Source: Paenalicyclobacillus macrosporangiidus
GTDB taxonomy: Bacteria; Bacillota; Bacilli; Alicyclobacillales; Alicyclobacillaceae
Length of the DNA stretch: 64,000 bases
Direction: 5' to 3'
Assembly: GCF_900116805.1 (NCBI RefSeq)
Contig: NZ_FPBV01000016.1
Location: forward strand, 27,124 to 91,123
Shown here: one piece after another, positions 50,923-60,055 of the stretch
How positions within the stretch are numbered: the stretch's first letter is position 1
How the letters are laid out: each line of letters opens with the position of its first letter
The notes under the pieces: model-generated
What the model was told of the DNA's origin: nothing
The model's database searches: none
The model's input: only the letters and a program-made list of their open reading frames with translations
Program-made: the position numbers and the translations under genes

Positions 50923-52308
50923 ATGCTTCGGCGCTTCACCAACCTGTGCGTGAGCTACGTGCAGCGGTTCATGCCGGATCCATACTTGTTCGCGGTCATC
51001 TTGACGCTGCTCGTCGTGGTGCTCGATTTCCTGTTCGTCAAAGGGGCGACGCTGGGCGGCGTCGTCCGGGCGTGGTACGACGGCGTGTGGGGATCGAAGA
51101 ACATTTTCACCTTTGCCCTGCAGATGGTGCTCATCCTGGTCACCGGCTACACCCTGGCCCAGGCGCCGGTCATCAAGCGATTCCTGGAGCGTGTCGCGTC
51201 CATCCCGAAGAACCAGGTCCAGGCCGCCATCACGTGCTTTCTCGTGGCCGGGGTCGCGTCCTTGCTCAACTGGGGCCTCGGGCTCGTGGTGGGGGCGATT
51301 TTGGCGAAAGAAATCGCCAAGAAACTGCGCGAGAACCTGCACTTCGGCTACCTCGTCGCCGCCGGGTACATGGGGTACATCGTGTGGACCTGCGGGTTCT
51401 CGAGCTCCATCGCGCTGGCCAACACGGATCCGAAATCGAGCCTCAACATTATCTATCAGCTGACGAAGCAGACGGTCCAGTTCAACGACTCCATCTTCCA
51501 GCCGTACAGCTGGCTGCCGGTGTTGGCGACGTTTATCATCATCCCCATCGCCCTGAAGCTCATGGCGCCCACCCAGTCGCACGTCCCGCCGCTGGAGGCC
51601 CTGGAGGAGACGGCGACGACGACGGAGGTGCCCGTCGGCGGCCCCGGCGCGGCGCGGAAGCGGACGTTCGCCGAGATGCTGGAATCGGCGTGGATCCTGA
51701 ACCTGCTGTTGGTCGCCGCGGGCCTGGCGTACTTCGTCATGTCCGGCTTTACGCTGAACATCAACTCGATGATCATGCTCTTCACCGTCTTCGGATTGCT
51801 CCTGCACTGGACGCCCATCCGTTTCATCCGCGCGTTCACCGAAGCGGCCAAGGCGTCGGGCAGCCTGTTGCTGCAGTACCCGCTGTACGGGGGCATCATG
51901 GCCCTGATGGCGTACGCGCCGGCCAAAGGGGTGGATCCGCTGCAGGTCGTCATCTCCAACGCCCTCGTCAAAGGGGCGACCGTGACGACCCTGCCGTTCC
52001 TGAACTACATCGGATCGCTCATCATCTCGCTGTTCGTCCCGTCGGGCGGCGGTCACTGGGGCGTGCAAGGGCCCGTGACCATCCAGACGGCGGTGCAGAT
52101 GGGCTTGACGGATCCCGGCTACCTCGGACGCCTGTCGATGTCGGTTGCGTTCGGCGAACAGGTGACGAACATGATTCAGCCCTTCTGGGCCCTGCCGGTG
52201 CTCGCCCTGGCCAAACTCGGCGTGCGCGACATGATGGGTTTCACGGTCGTGGCGTTCCTCATTGGCTTCGTGATCTTCGGCATCGCGACCTTCATCCCGG
52301 CTCTGTGA
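50923..52308 (+). CDS. Short-chain fatty acid transporter (AtoE/TIGR00366 family), copy 2
   Basis: 461 residues, collinear with copy 1 without indels; differences are scattered and conservative (for example AYIVAAGYMGF against GYLVAAGYMGY, and VGNMIQPFW against VTNMIQPFW). The sequence is thus a tandem gene duplication that has diverged in both promoter and coding region, including possible substrate-facing positions such as WASGFSSS changed to WTCGFSSS. ATG 50923 has GAGAGGGGGG. The two may differ in affinity or chain length; this is inference. Confidence 0.9.
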   Translation: MLRRFTNLCVSYVQRFMPDPYLFAVILTLLVVVLDFLFVKGATLGGVVRAWYDGVWGSKNIFTFALQMVLILVTGYTLAQAPVIKRFLERVASIPKNQVQAAITCFLVAGVASLLNWGLGLVVGAILAKEIAKKLRENLHFGYLVAAGYMGYIVWTCGFSSSIALANTDPKSSLNIIYQLTKQTVQFNDSIFQPYSWLPVLATFIIIPIALKLMAPTQSHVPPLEALEETATTTEVPVGGPGAARKRTFAEMLESAWILNLLLVAAGLAYFVMSGFTLNINSMIMLFTVFGLLLHWTPIRFIRAFTEAAKASGSLLLQYPLYGGIMALMAYAPAKGVDPLQVVISNALVKGATVTTLPFLNYIGSLIISLFVPSGGGHWGVQGPVTIQTAVQMGLTDPGYLGRLSMSVAFGEQVTNMIQPFWALPVLALAKLGVRDMMGFTVVAFLIGFVIFGIATFIPAL

Positions 52309-52403
52309 TTGAAAGGGTGAGCGGAGCGCCGTCTGCCCCGCTCTTCATATGGTCTCGCTACGTGCCTCGCTTGTCATGTGCCCCGCCGTCCGTGGCGGTG
52401 CGT

Positions 52404-53159
52404 TCAATGCACGGCGCTGCGCAAGAAGCGCGGGAAGCGCAGCAGTGCGAGCAGCAATCCCGCCACGCCGAACCCCACCAGTACGGCCGCGGAGGTCAGG
52501 ACGCCGGAGAGGTGCGCTCCGTGCACCATCACGTCCTGCAGCGCCCGCTGTGCCCAGAACTGGGGGGTGAAATGGCTGGCCAGCTGCGCCCCGGCGGGCA
52601 TCATGTCGTACGGCATCCACAGTCCGCCCAGGGCTGCGCCTCCCATGACGATGAGCATGGTGAGGGCGCGGCCCTGGTTCTCTCCGCGCACCCACAGCGA
52701 GATGGCGAGTCCGAGGCCGGTGCCGCACACCGCGAGGCAGATCACCAAGGCCGCCAGCGCCACCGGGTCCCCCAAGTGCACCTTGTAGACGAAGTGGCCG
52801 AACGCGAGGAGCACGGTGCACTGGACGAGCACCGCCAACACCGCCGGGATCCACATCCCCGCCAGATACCCGAGCGGCCGCAGGGGGGTGGCGGCGATCC
52901 GGGCGAGCATGCCGAACTCCCGCTCGCCCAAAAAGCTTCTCAACATCGTCAGGATGATGAAAAAGACGAACATCACCGTGTAGCCCGGGACAATCTGATT
53001 CAGCACCAGCATCTGCCCGTTCGGGTCATCTGGCGCCATGTTTTTGGCAAACACGGACCCGAACAGCACCATGAACAGCATCGGCATGACGAGGAGAAAG
53101 AACAGGTTTCCCTTGCCGCGGATCATCAGTTTGCACTCTTTACGGACGATACTCCACAT
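52404..53159 (-). CDS. ABC-2 type permease
   Basis: 251 residues, six hydrophobic helices, with a cytoplasmic start MWSIVRKECKLMIRGKGNLF and the loop LGEREFGMLARIAATPLRP typical of ABC-2 exporters (DrrB/NodJ type). It is the last of five minus-strand genes and 101 bp downstream of an ABC ATPase gene, its probable partner. ATG 53159 has AGGAGG 8 nt upstream; the ATG at 53165 is too close. Substrate (drug, lipid or polysaccharide) unknown. Confidence 0.87.
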   Translation of the reverse strand: MWSIVRKECKLMIRGKGNLFFLLVMPMLFMVLFGSVFAKNMAPDDPNGQMLVLNQIVPGYTVMFVFFIILTMLRSFLGEREFGMLARIAATPLRPLGYLAGMWIPAVLAVLVQCTVLLAFGHFVYKVHLGDPVALAALVICLAVCGTGLGLAISLWVRGENQGRALTMLIVMGGAALGGLWMPYDMMPAGAQLASHFTPQFWAQRALQDVMVHGAHLSGVLTSAAVLVGFGVAGLLLALLRFPRFLRSAVH

Positions 53160-53260
53160 GGCCATGGCCTCCTTTGATGCCGCGTGATGCCGCGGTGATC
53201 CCATGGTGGTTCCCGGCCGAAGACGCCGCCCGGGGGCTGCGGCCGGGTACCGGGTCGTGG

Positions 53261-54181
53261 TCAGTCGCGCAGCGAAGTCCCTGTCAGAGACAGGAACACG
53301 GATTCCAAAGACGGTCGCATCAACTCCAGCGCTTCCAGGCGGATGGACCGGGATTCGGCTTGGTCCATCACGCGCCGCATCACGGTCAGCGGTTGCGGGC
53401 TTCGCAGCACCCATCCCTGCCGGTGCGCCTGGATCTCTTCCGCTTCGGGGCACTGGGGTGGGGCGTCGTTTGCCCAGGCCACGTACACCGCGCGCGGCGC
53501 GTGCCGGGCCAGCACCTCGCCTAGGGCGCCCTGGGTGAGCACACGGCCGTGGTCCAGGATGGCCACGTCGTCGCACACGGCTTCGGCCTCCTCCATGTAG
53601 TGGGTGGCGTACACCACCGTCACGCCGTCCGCCCGCAATCCGCGGATCAGCTCCAGGATGTGGTTGCGCGACTGCGGGTCGACTCCGACCGTCGGCTCGT
53701 CGAGGATGAGCAACTGCGGGCGGTGGAGCAGGGCGGCGGCGATGTTCAGGCGCCGCTTCATGCCGCCGGAGTAGGTGCCGACTCGGTCACGGGCGCGCGA
53801 GGCCAGGCCGACGCGGCGAAGCGCGTCCTGGACGCGGTTGGACAGGGTCGCGCCGCGCAGGCCGTACAGCCCGCCGAAAAATTGCAGATTGTCGACGGCG
53901 GTGAGGGATTCATACAGCGTGATGTCCTGCGGCACATAACCGACCAGGCGGCGGGCAGCGAACGGATCACGGGCGACGTCGACACCGAGCACGGACACCT
54001 GGCCTGCGTCGGGCTTCAGGACGCCGCACACGATCTTCATCGCCGTCGACTTGCCGGCGCCATTGGGCCCGAGCAGCCCGAAGCACGTTCCGCGGCGCAC
54101 CGTGAGGGTGACGTCCGCGAGCGCCAGATTCGCGCCGTACGATTTGCGCACGCTCTGCAACGAGATGGCAGGCGGTATCAT
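53261..54181 (-). CDS. ABC transporter ATP-binding protein (DrrA/CcmA-like)
   Basis: 306 residues: Walker A GLLGPNGAGKSTAMKI, Q-loop, signature YSGGMKRRLNIA, Walker B LLILDEPTVGVDP and the H-loop ATH. The C-terminal extension of about 80 residues is typical of DrrA. Drives export by the downstream ABC-2 permease. Second ATPase of the operon; the two ATPases flank one permease each. Confidence 0.93.
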   Translation of the reverse strand: MIPPAISLQSVRKSYGANLALADVTLTVRRGTCFGLLGPNGAGKSTAMKIVCGVLKPDAGQVSVLGVDVARDPFAARRLVGYVPQDITLYESLTAVDNLQFFGGLYGLRGATLSNRVQDALRRVGLASRARDRVGTYSGGMKRRLNIAAALLHRPQLLILDEPTVGVDPQSRNHILELIRGLRADGVTVVYATHYMEEAEAVCDDVAILDHGRVLTQGALGEVLARHAPRAVYVAWANDAPPQCPEAEEIQAHRQGWVLRSPQPLTVMRRVMDQAESRSIRLEALELMRPSLESVFLSLTGTSLRD

Positions 54182-54194
54182 ATCGGGTTCCTCC

Positions 54195-54965
54195 TCACAT
54201 CGCCAGATGGCGTTCCAGGACGATGGCGGCCAATCGCACCAGGACGTACGACAGGATCCACGTGCCGACGAGGGGCCACAGCATCGGCCACGTCCAATGC
54301 ACGCCTGTGGCCCACGCGGGGTCGTCCGGGTGGATGTGAACCAGCCGCCGCGCGCTCAGAAGCCACCACAAGAGGCCGAAGGCCATCCAGGCGAGGGGGA
54401 TGACCGGCTTCATCCGGGACTGGGCGAGCGTCGCGTAGAGCACACCGAAGGCGCAGGGCAGCGGCGTGATGGCGAGCAGCAGGCTGTACCATTGGATGCC
54501 CATCCCGAGGAAGTCCGACGCCGACGAAACGGTCAGGTGGCCGCCCACCGCCATGGTGTAAAGCCCGAACACGGTGATGCCGAGAAACACCATGGCGTAG
54601 ATGAACAGGGTCCGCAGGAGCACGGCGGTGAACTTTGACGCAACCAGCAGGGTCCTCGGCGCGGGCAGGGTCAGCCACCATCCCGCGGTGCCGTTTTTCC
54701 ATTCGTTCACGGTCCAACCGATGCCCAGGCCAAAACACATGAAGGGCAGGCCGAATGTGGCGTACCAGACCGGGCGGGGATCAAACCCGCCGATGCGGGC
54801 GACGTAGGTGGCCAAAACAATGAAGATCACGCACACGGCGGCCAGGTAGGCCAGAACCCAGGCGCGATACGTCCGCAGGAAGCCGCCGCGGCGGCGCTTG
54901 AAATCGTGCCGGACCAAGGCCCAAAAGGGAATCCGATGTTCGGGCAGGGTGTCCACGGTCCTCAT
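54195..54965 (-). CDS. ABC transporter membrane subunit
   Basis: 256 residues with six hydrophobic helices, start MRTVDTLPEHRIPFWALVRH and no strong motif; YAMVFLGITVFGLYTM and a short ERHLAM tail. Located between two ATPase genes, 29 bp after the first and 13 bp before the second. It probably forms the membrane partner of the upstream ATPase. Similar arrangement: YtrC/YtrD-type permeases of Bacilli. Substrate unknown. Confidence 0.8.
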   Translation of the reverse strand: MRTVDTLPEHRIPFWALVRHDFKRRRGGFLRTYRAWVLAYLAAVCVIFIVLATYVARIGGFDPRPVWYATFGLPFMCFGLGIGWTVNEWKNGTAGWWLTLPAPRTLLVASKFTAVLLRTLFIYAMVFLGITVFGLYTMAVGGHLTVSSASDFLGMGIQWYSLLLAITPLPCAFGVLYATLAQSRMKPVIPLAWMAFGLLWWLLSARRLVHIHPDDPAWATGVHWTWPMLWPLVGTWILSYVLVRLAAIVLERHLAM

Positions 54966-54994
54966 AGGCGTTCCTCCTCTAGGTGCAGCTCAGG

Positions 54995-55693
54995 TCAACG
55001 CAGCAGGGATACCATGATTTCGTTCATCGATCCGTGCTTCCGGCGCAGTTCTTCGGCCGATCCAGCCAGCGCGACGCGGCCGTCGACCAGGAAGACGGCG
55101 TGATCGAACAGCGGCTCCGCCTCATGCAGCTCGTGGGTGCTGATGAGCACCGTGGGTCCGTCCTCGCCGATGTGCGTCACCAGGCTCTCGATGATGCGCG
55201 CCCGGGACGGGGCGTCGATGCCGGTGAACGGCTCGTCGAGGATGAGCAGGGGCACCCTGCGCGCGAGGCACAGGAGCAGCATCAACCGGGCCTCCTGGCC
55301 GCGCGACATGTCGCCCGCCCGCATGCGGAGGTCGAGCTTCATGAACTCGGCGAGGCGGCGGGCGGCGGCGGGATCGAACCCGGGCAAAAACGTCTCGGCC
55401 CAACGGAGCGCCTGCTCTGCGGTGTGGTCGGCGTACCAGCGCGCTCGGTCGGGCAGATAGGCCACCAGGCGATTGGTCCGCCAGCCGGGCGCTTCTCCGA
55501 AGATGCGGACTGTGCCCTCGTCCGGACGGGTCAGCCCGGTGAGGATGCGGAACAGCGTCGACTTGCCGGCGCCGTTCGGGCCGAGGATGCCGACCACCTG
55601 CCCGCGCGGGATCTCGAGGGTGAGCGCATCGAGAGCCCGCTTGGCGCCGTACGATTTCGTCACGCCGCTCAATTGGACGGCCAGCTCACTCAT
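54995..55693 (-). CDS. ABC transporter ATP-binding protein (YtrB-like)
   Basis: 232 residues: Walker A GILGPNGAGKSTLFRI, signature-region MSRGQEARLMLLLCLARR, Walker B LLILDEPFTGID. The signature is SRGQ rather than the classic SGGQ. Starts inside the gntR end (8-bp overlap), so they are coupled. ATG 55693 (MSELAVQL) is favoured over an ATG six bases upstream. Part of a Ytr-like stress or drug-export operon. Confidence 0.92.
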   Translation of the reverse strand: MSELAVQLSGVTKSYGAKRALDALTLEIPRGQVVGILGPNGAGKSTLFRILTGLTRPDEGTVRIFGEAPGWRTNRLVAYLPDRARWYADHTAEQALRWAETFLPGFDPAAARRLAEFMKLDLRMRAGDMSRGQEARLMLLLCLARRVPLLILDEPFTGIDAPSRARIIESLVTHIGEDGPTVLISTHELHEAEPLFDHAVFLVDGRVALAGSAEELRRKHGSMNEIMVSLLR

Positions 55694-56084
55694 GCACATG
55701 CCTCCCTTGCGCCTCCTGGAGGAAGCGCGCGATGTCGTTCCAGGTGAAGCCGTATGCCCGCATGCCGGCGACGAACTCGCGGGCCATGTGGCGGGCCAGC
55801 TCTTCGCGGAACCGCTGCACCTTTTCCGGCGACGAGGTGATGAACGTGCCCTGGCCGCGCCGGGTCTCCGTCAGCCCGTCGCGCTCCAGCTCCTGATAGG
55901 CGTGGCTGACGGTGTTCGGATTGACCCGCAGACTCTGGGCCATCTCGCGTACCGACGGAATCTTTTCGCCCAATCCAATCTCCCCTTTGGCGATGGCCTG
56001 ACGCATCTGCTGCAAAATCTGTTCATACAAGGGCTGGCTGAGGTCCAGCCGGAAGGTCAACGTGCCGGCCCGGCGTTCCTCCAA
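55686..56084 (-). CDS. GntR-family regulator (YtrA subfamily)
   Basis: 132 residues: a GntR winged HTH (QPLYEQILQQMRQAIAKGEI, IPSVREMAQSLRVNPNTVSH, YQELERDGLTETRRGQGTF) and only a short C-terminal dimerisation segment, as in YtrA. Such regulators repress the ABC operon that they lead and respond to cell-wall antibiotics. TTG 56084 follows GGAGGG. The operator at 56122-56146 overlaps the promoter. Confidence 0.93.
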   Translation of the reverse strand: MEERRAGTLTFRLDLSQPLYEQILQQMRQAIAKGEIGLGEKIPSVREMAQSLRVNPNTVSHAYQELERDGLTETRRGQGTFITSSPEKVQRFREELARHMAREFVAGMRAYGFTWNDIARFLQEAQGRHVHE

Positions 56085-56121
56085 GCGGCTCCCTCCTCTC
56101 GGCTGTGTCTCGTGTGATTTG

Positions 56122-56164
56122 AGTGTATCATATCACATAATACACTTGCAACACAAAAATCGCC
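56122..56164 (-). promoter_or_regulatory. Promoter and palindromic operator of the GntR/ABC operon
   Basis: AGTGTAT-N11-ATACACT (56122-56146) is a 25-bp palindrome with most inner positions matching. On the minus strand a TATGAT -10 box lies inside it, and TTGTGT stands 18 bp upstream. Autoregulation by the YtrA-like protein is likely. Confidence 0.7.
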
Positions 56165-56209
56165 CGGCCGGGCCCAGGTTGCGATGCCGGTGCCGGGCGG
56201 TGTCGCGGT

Positions 56210-58201
56210 TCACGCGCCGCCGTCGGTCATGGCTTCCAACGCCTCCAGCTCGAGCGCCCGCTGTTCCCACTCGGCGAGGAGGTCGGCGTGCGCCTGTTCC
56301 AAGCGGGCCGACTCGTCCTGCAAGGCGCGCAGGCGGTCGAGATCCTGGGCCATGGCCGCCTCCGTCAACTGGTGGGCGATGGCCGCCTGGCGCGCTTCCA
56401 CCTCGGCCGCGCGCGCCTCCAACTGAGCGACCCGCTCGCGCAGTTTCCGCACCTCGGAGGATCGGATGCGCACAGATCCCGGCGCGGCCGCAGGACTTGT
56501 CCGGTCGGAGGCAGGCCGTGCGGCGCCGGCGGGATTGGTCCGGCCGGGCCCATCCTCCTCGCCCGGCGCCGGCTTCCACTTCTGCTCCTCCGCCCGCTTG
56601 GCGGCGTACTCGGTGTAGTTGCCGATATAAGTATGAAGCCCGTCTTCGTCGAGGGTCCACACGTGGGTCGCGATGGCGTCAATGAAGTAGCGGTCGTGCG
56701 AGATGAACAGCACGGTGCCGTCGTAATCCTGCAGGGCGTCCTCCAGCACCTCTTTGCTCCACAGGTCGAGGTGATTGGTCGGCTCGTCGAGCAGCAACAC
56801 GTTGGGCTGGCGCAGCATTAGCCGGCAGAGGGAGAGCCGGCTGCGCTCGCCGCCGCTGAGGCCCGCCACCGGCTTGTCGACGTCCTCGCCGCGGAACAAA
56901 AAGCGGCCGAGCGCCGTGCGCACCGTGGTCAGGTCCATCTCGGGGTGCTCGTCCCACAGGGTGTCGAGGACGGTGCGGGCCGGGTCGAGATCGGCCTGTT
57001 CCTGGTCGTAGTAGCCGATGTCCGCGTGCGTCCCCCATTGCACCGATCCGGCGAGAGGCGGGAGAAGGCCCGCGAGGGTCTTCAGCAAGGTCGATTTGCC
57101 GATGCCATTGGGCCCCAACAGCGCGATCCGCTGGCCGCGCGAGATGAACAGATGGAGCGGGCCAGCCAGGGGATTGCCGGGGTGGCCGATGACGAGGCCC
57201 TCCGTTCTCAGCACGTCGCGCCCGGACTCGCGCGCGCAGGTGAAGCGCAGGGCCATGCGCGGCGTGCGCTGGGTCGGCCGCTCCAGTCGCACCATCTTCA
57301 CCAGGAGTTTGCGTCGGCTCTGCGCGCGTCGCGTGGTGGTGGAGCGCGCGATGTTCTTCTGGATAAAGGCCTCCTGCCGGGCGATCTCCTTCTGCTGGGC
57401 CTCATACCGCTTCAGATCGGCCTCGTAGCGGGCGGCCTTTTCCGCCACGTAGTCGCTGTAGTTGCCGGTGTAGCGCGTGGTGACGCCGTCCTCCAGCTCA
57501 TACACCACCGTCGCGATGCGGTCGAGGAAGTACCGGTCGTGCGACACCAGCAGGATGGCCCCGGGGTACCCCTGCAGGTATGACTCGAGCCACGTCACCG
57601 TCTCCGTGTCGAGGTAGTTGGTCGGCTCGTCGAGGACGAGCAGATCCGGTTGCCATGCCAAGAGGCGGGCGAGGGACAGCCGCGTCTTCTGGCCGCCGCT
57701 GAGGGACGACACTGGCTGCCCGTGCATGGCGGCAGGGAAACGCAGGCCGTCAAGGACGCGCCGGATGCGGGCGTCCACCGCATAGCCGCCCGCCTGCTCG
57801 AACGTTTCGCGCAGGCGGTCATAGGCCGCCGATACCTCCGAGAACCGGGCGGAATCCTCGTAGACCCGGGGATCGGCCATCTCCTGCTCCAGGGTCCGCA
57901 GCCGGCGTTCCCATTCGCGAAGGTGCGCGAAGGCGCCCTCCATGTACTGGTACACGGTCTGGCCTTCCTCCGCCTCCACGAACTGGGCGACGTAGCCCAC
58001 GGACAGGCCCTTCTGCACGTGGATGGTGCCCGCGTCGGGCGCCTCGACGCCGGTGACGATGCGCAGGAGGGTGGTCTTTCCGGCGCCGTTCGGCCCCACC
58101 AAAGCCGTGCGATCGCCCGCTTGCACCAAGAGACTCGCGCCCCGCAGCACCTCTCGCCCGTCGTACTGTTTTTCAATCCCGTCCGCCTGCAGGACAATCA
58201 T
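56210..58201 (-). CDS. ABC-F family ATPase (YdiF-like)
   Basis: 663 residues with two nucleotide-binding domains: Walker A GPNGAGKTTL (domain 1) and GPNGIGKSTL (domain 2), signatures SSLSGGQKTRLSL and AGLSGGERSRLSL, Walker B LLVLDEPTNYLD and VLLLDEPTNHLD, an ABC-F linker of about 80 residues rich in Arg/Lys (RRAQSRRKLL) and a C-terminal coiled coil of about 100 residues (LRERVAQLEARAAEVEARQ). ABC-F proteins act on the ribosome rather than as transporters. It corresponds to ydiF, which follows tsaD in B. subtilis. ATG 58201 has GGAGGAAA. Confidence 0.93.
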   Translation of the reverse strand: MIVLQADGIEKQYDGREVLRGASLLVQAGDRTALVGPNGAGKTTLLRIVTGVEAPDAGTIHVQKGLSVGYVAQFVEAEEGQTVYQYMEGAFAHLREWERRLRTLEQEMADPRVYEDSARFSEVSAAYDRLRETFEQAGGYAVDARIRRVLDGLRFPAAMHGQPVSSLSGGQKTRLSLARLLAWQPDLLVLDEPTNYLDTETVTWLESYLQGYPGAILLVSHDRYFLDRIATVVYELEDGVTTRYTGNYSDYVAEKAARYEADLKRYEAQQKEIARQEAFIQKNIARSTTTRRAQSRRKLLVKMVRLERPTQRTPRMALRFTCARESGRDVLRTEGLVIGHPGNPLAGPLHLFISRGQRIALLGPNGIGKSTLLKTLAGLLPPLAGSVQWGTHADIGYYDQEQADLDPARTVLDTLWDEHPEMDLTTVRTALGRFLFRGEDVDKPVAGLSGGERSRLSLCRLMLRQPNVLLLDEPTNHLDLWSKEVLEDALQDYDGTVLFISHDRYFIDAIATHVWTLDEDGLHTYIGNYTEYAAKRAEEQKWKPAPGEEDGPGRTNPAGAARPASDRTSPAAAPGSVRIRSSEVRKLRERVAQLEARAAEVEARQAAIAHQLTEAAMAQDLDRLRALQDESARLEQAHADLLAEWEQRALELEALEAMTDGGA

Positions 58202-58545
58202 GGTTTTCCTCCGCTCCCGTTCGTCTGCCTGTATGTCCGCCCCCAGTGTACCGGACGGCCGGGCGTCCCGCCAGGCCGGCGCCGGCGCGGGGGGCGTGGC
58301 GGGCGGCCGGGATGCCGGGCGCGAAGGCACGGCGGGTGGGGCGTGGAGGATAGGGGCCTCGAGGACGGGGCCCGGACGATGGCGCCAAAGTCGTGCCAAT
58401 CAATCATAGCGCGCGGGCCCTGTCTCATAGAGTGTACGGAAGCGTGTCCGCGCCGCGGCGAGGCGGGAAGCGGGCACCGAAGTCAGGGCGAACGGCGGGG
58501 CCAGGGGAGAACCCGGACCCCGGTGACAGGAGGGGGGCCGTCACG

Positions 58546-59451
58546 TTGGAGGCGTTTGCACCGGATTTTCCGATGCCGTCGGGGATGCTGTGGCAGTACG
58601 AGGTCATACGGTGGCTGCAGTCGTTCGCGGCGCCCTGGTTGGACGCGCTCGCGAAGGGCTTGAGTCTGTTGGGCACGGAGTGGTTCTACGTCGTGGTGCT
58701 GCCGATCCTGTTTTGGTCGGTGAGCAAGCCCCTGGGGCTGCGGTTGGCTTACGTCTTTCTGTGTTCCATGTATGTGAACGGATGGCTGAAGGATTGGTTG
58801 AAGGTGCTCCGGCCCGTCGGGATTCCTGGCATCCAATCGTCCTTCGCGTGGACGGCTCCGGGGTACGCGATGCCCGCCGGACACGCGCAGGGGCCGTTGA
58901 CCTTCTGGCTGATGGTGTGCCGCTGGGCGAAGCGGCGCTGGTTGTGGACGGCGGTGATGATCCTGGTGGCGGGCATCGGGCTCTCGCGCGTCTATCTCGG
59001 CCTCCACTGGCCGCTCGATGTGCTCATCGGGTGGGGCTTGGGCCTTTTGTTCGGCGGGCTCGGCTGGCCGGCGAGCCGGTGGTGGGCACAGCGGCGATAC
59101 GCGTGGAACGTGCGCATGTGGCTGTCGGTGCTCTTCCCCGTCGCCCTGATGGTGATCCACACCGGCCCGGACTCGCTGCGCTACGCCGCCCTCCTGCTCG
59201 GCATCGGGGCCGGAGCGGTGCTGGAGGAGCGCTGGCTCGGCAGCGGGATGGACCGCGCGTGGTGGCGGCGGATTTGTGCGGCGGTCATCGGCATCGCCGG
59301 GCTGATTGCGTTACAATATGTAATCAAATGGCCGCAGTGGCCCGGGATGACGGTGGTGCGCGATGTGGCCAGCGGGCTGTGGGCGACGCTGGCCGCGCCC
59401 TGGGTATTCGTCCAGTGCGGCCTGTACCGAAAGGGCGATCCGGTTGATTGA
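58546..59451 (+). CDS. PAP2-superfamily membrane phosphatase
   Basis: 301 residues with about seven hydrophobic helices and all three PAP2 motifs: KDWLKVLRP (K-x6-RP), MPAGHAQG (variant of PSGH, Ala replacing Ser) and SRVYLGLHWPLDVLIG (SR-x5-H-x3-D). Probably dephosphorylates undecaprenyl pyrophosphate or a lipid phosphate. TTG 58546 with AGGAGGGGGG at about 11-12 nt; upstream sequence is low-complexity and non-coding-like. Stop overlaps the MTHFS start by 8 bp. Confidence 0.85.
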   Translation: MEAFAPDFPMPSGMLWQYEVIRWLQSFAAPWLDALAKGLSLLGTEWFYVVVLPILFWSVSKPLGLRLAYVFLCSMYVNGWLKDWLKVLRPVGIPGIQSSFAWTAPGYAMPAGHAQGPLTFWLMVCRWAKRRWLWTAVMILVAGIGLSRVYLGLHWPLDVLIGWGLGLLFGGLGWPASRWWAQRRYAWNVRMWLSVLFPVALMVIHTGPDSLRYAALLLGIGAGAVLEERWLGSGMDRAWWRRICAAVIGIAGLIALQYVIKWPQWPGMTVVRDVASGLWATLAAPWVFVQCGLYRKGDPVD

Positions 59452-60055
59452 CGAGAAAACCCGCCTCCGCCGGAGGTACCTGGCGGTTCGGCAGGCGTGG
59501 AGCGAATCCCGCAGGGCCGAGGCGAGCGCGGTGATCTGCGCTCGCCTCGTGGCCTGTGTGGCGGACCTGTGCCGCACCGGGCGCCTGCGGGTCTCGCCCG
59601 GCGCGGGGGCTGCCGTCGCCCTGTACCAGGCGGTACGCGGCGAAGCGGATGTGTCGGGGGCCGCGCAGGCGTTGGCGGAAGCCGGCTGGCGCGTCGCCTA
59701 TCCGGTGACCGACGGGCCGCGCATGGCGTTTTACCACGCCGCGCGCCCCGAGGCGTGGCGGACGGGGCGGTTCGGCATCCGCGAGCCCAATCCGGAGGCC
59801 GGCGCGGAGCGGGTGGATCCGGCGCGTTTGGCGGTTGTCGTCGTCCCGGGCGTGGCGTTCACGGCCCGCGGGGACCGGCTCGGCTACGGCGGCGGGTATT
59901 ACGACCGGTGGTTCGCCGAAGGGGCGGCCCCCGTCCGCATCGGGGTGTGCTTCTCCTGTCAGCTCGCCTCCTGGCTGCCGGTGGATGCCCACGACCAGCG
60001 GGTGGATTTCGTGGTCACCGAGGAGGGGGTGGTCCCGTGCGCGTGTGGGCGCTGA
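59444..60055 (+). CDS. 5-formyltetrahydrofolate cyclo-ligase family protein
   Basis: 203 residues: KTRLRRRYLAVRQAW, a central RPEAWRTGRFGIREPNPEAG, VVPGVAFTARGDRLGYGGGY then YDRW, the MTHFS fingerprint with the substrate- and ATP-binding loops. Converts 5-formyl-THF to 5,10-methenyl-THF. TTG 59444 lies in the end of the PAP2 gene; ribosome site weak (AAAGGG). Precedes three molybdenum-cofactor genes. Confidence 0.93.
   Translation: MIDEKTRLRRRYLAVRQAWSESRRAEASAVICARLVACVADLCRTGRLRVSPGAGAAVALYQAVRGEADVSGAAQALAEAGWRVAYPVTDGPRMAFYHAARPEAWRTGRFGIREPNPEAGAERVDPARLAVVVVPGVAFTARGDRLGYGGGYYDRWFAEGAAPVRIGVCFSCQLASWLPVDAHDQRVDFVVTEEGVVPCACGR

Noticed and set aside
50500..52068. Long minus-strand frame opposite the second fatty acid transporter
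   Set aside because: A corresponding shadow exists opposite the first copy; the sequence is Arg/Asp/Gly/Gln-rich without any domain.
53174..53600. Plus-strand small frames opposite the ABC ATPase gene
   Set aside because: They lie fully inside a gene with intact Walker and signature motifs.
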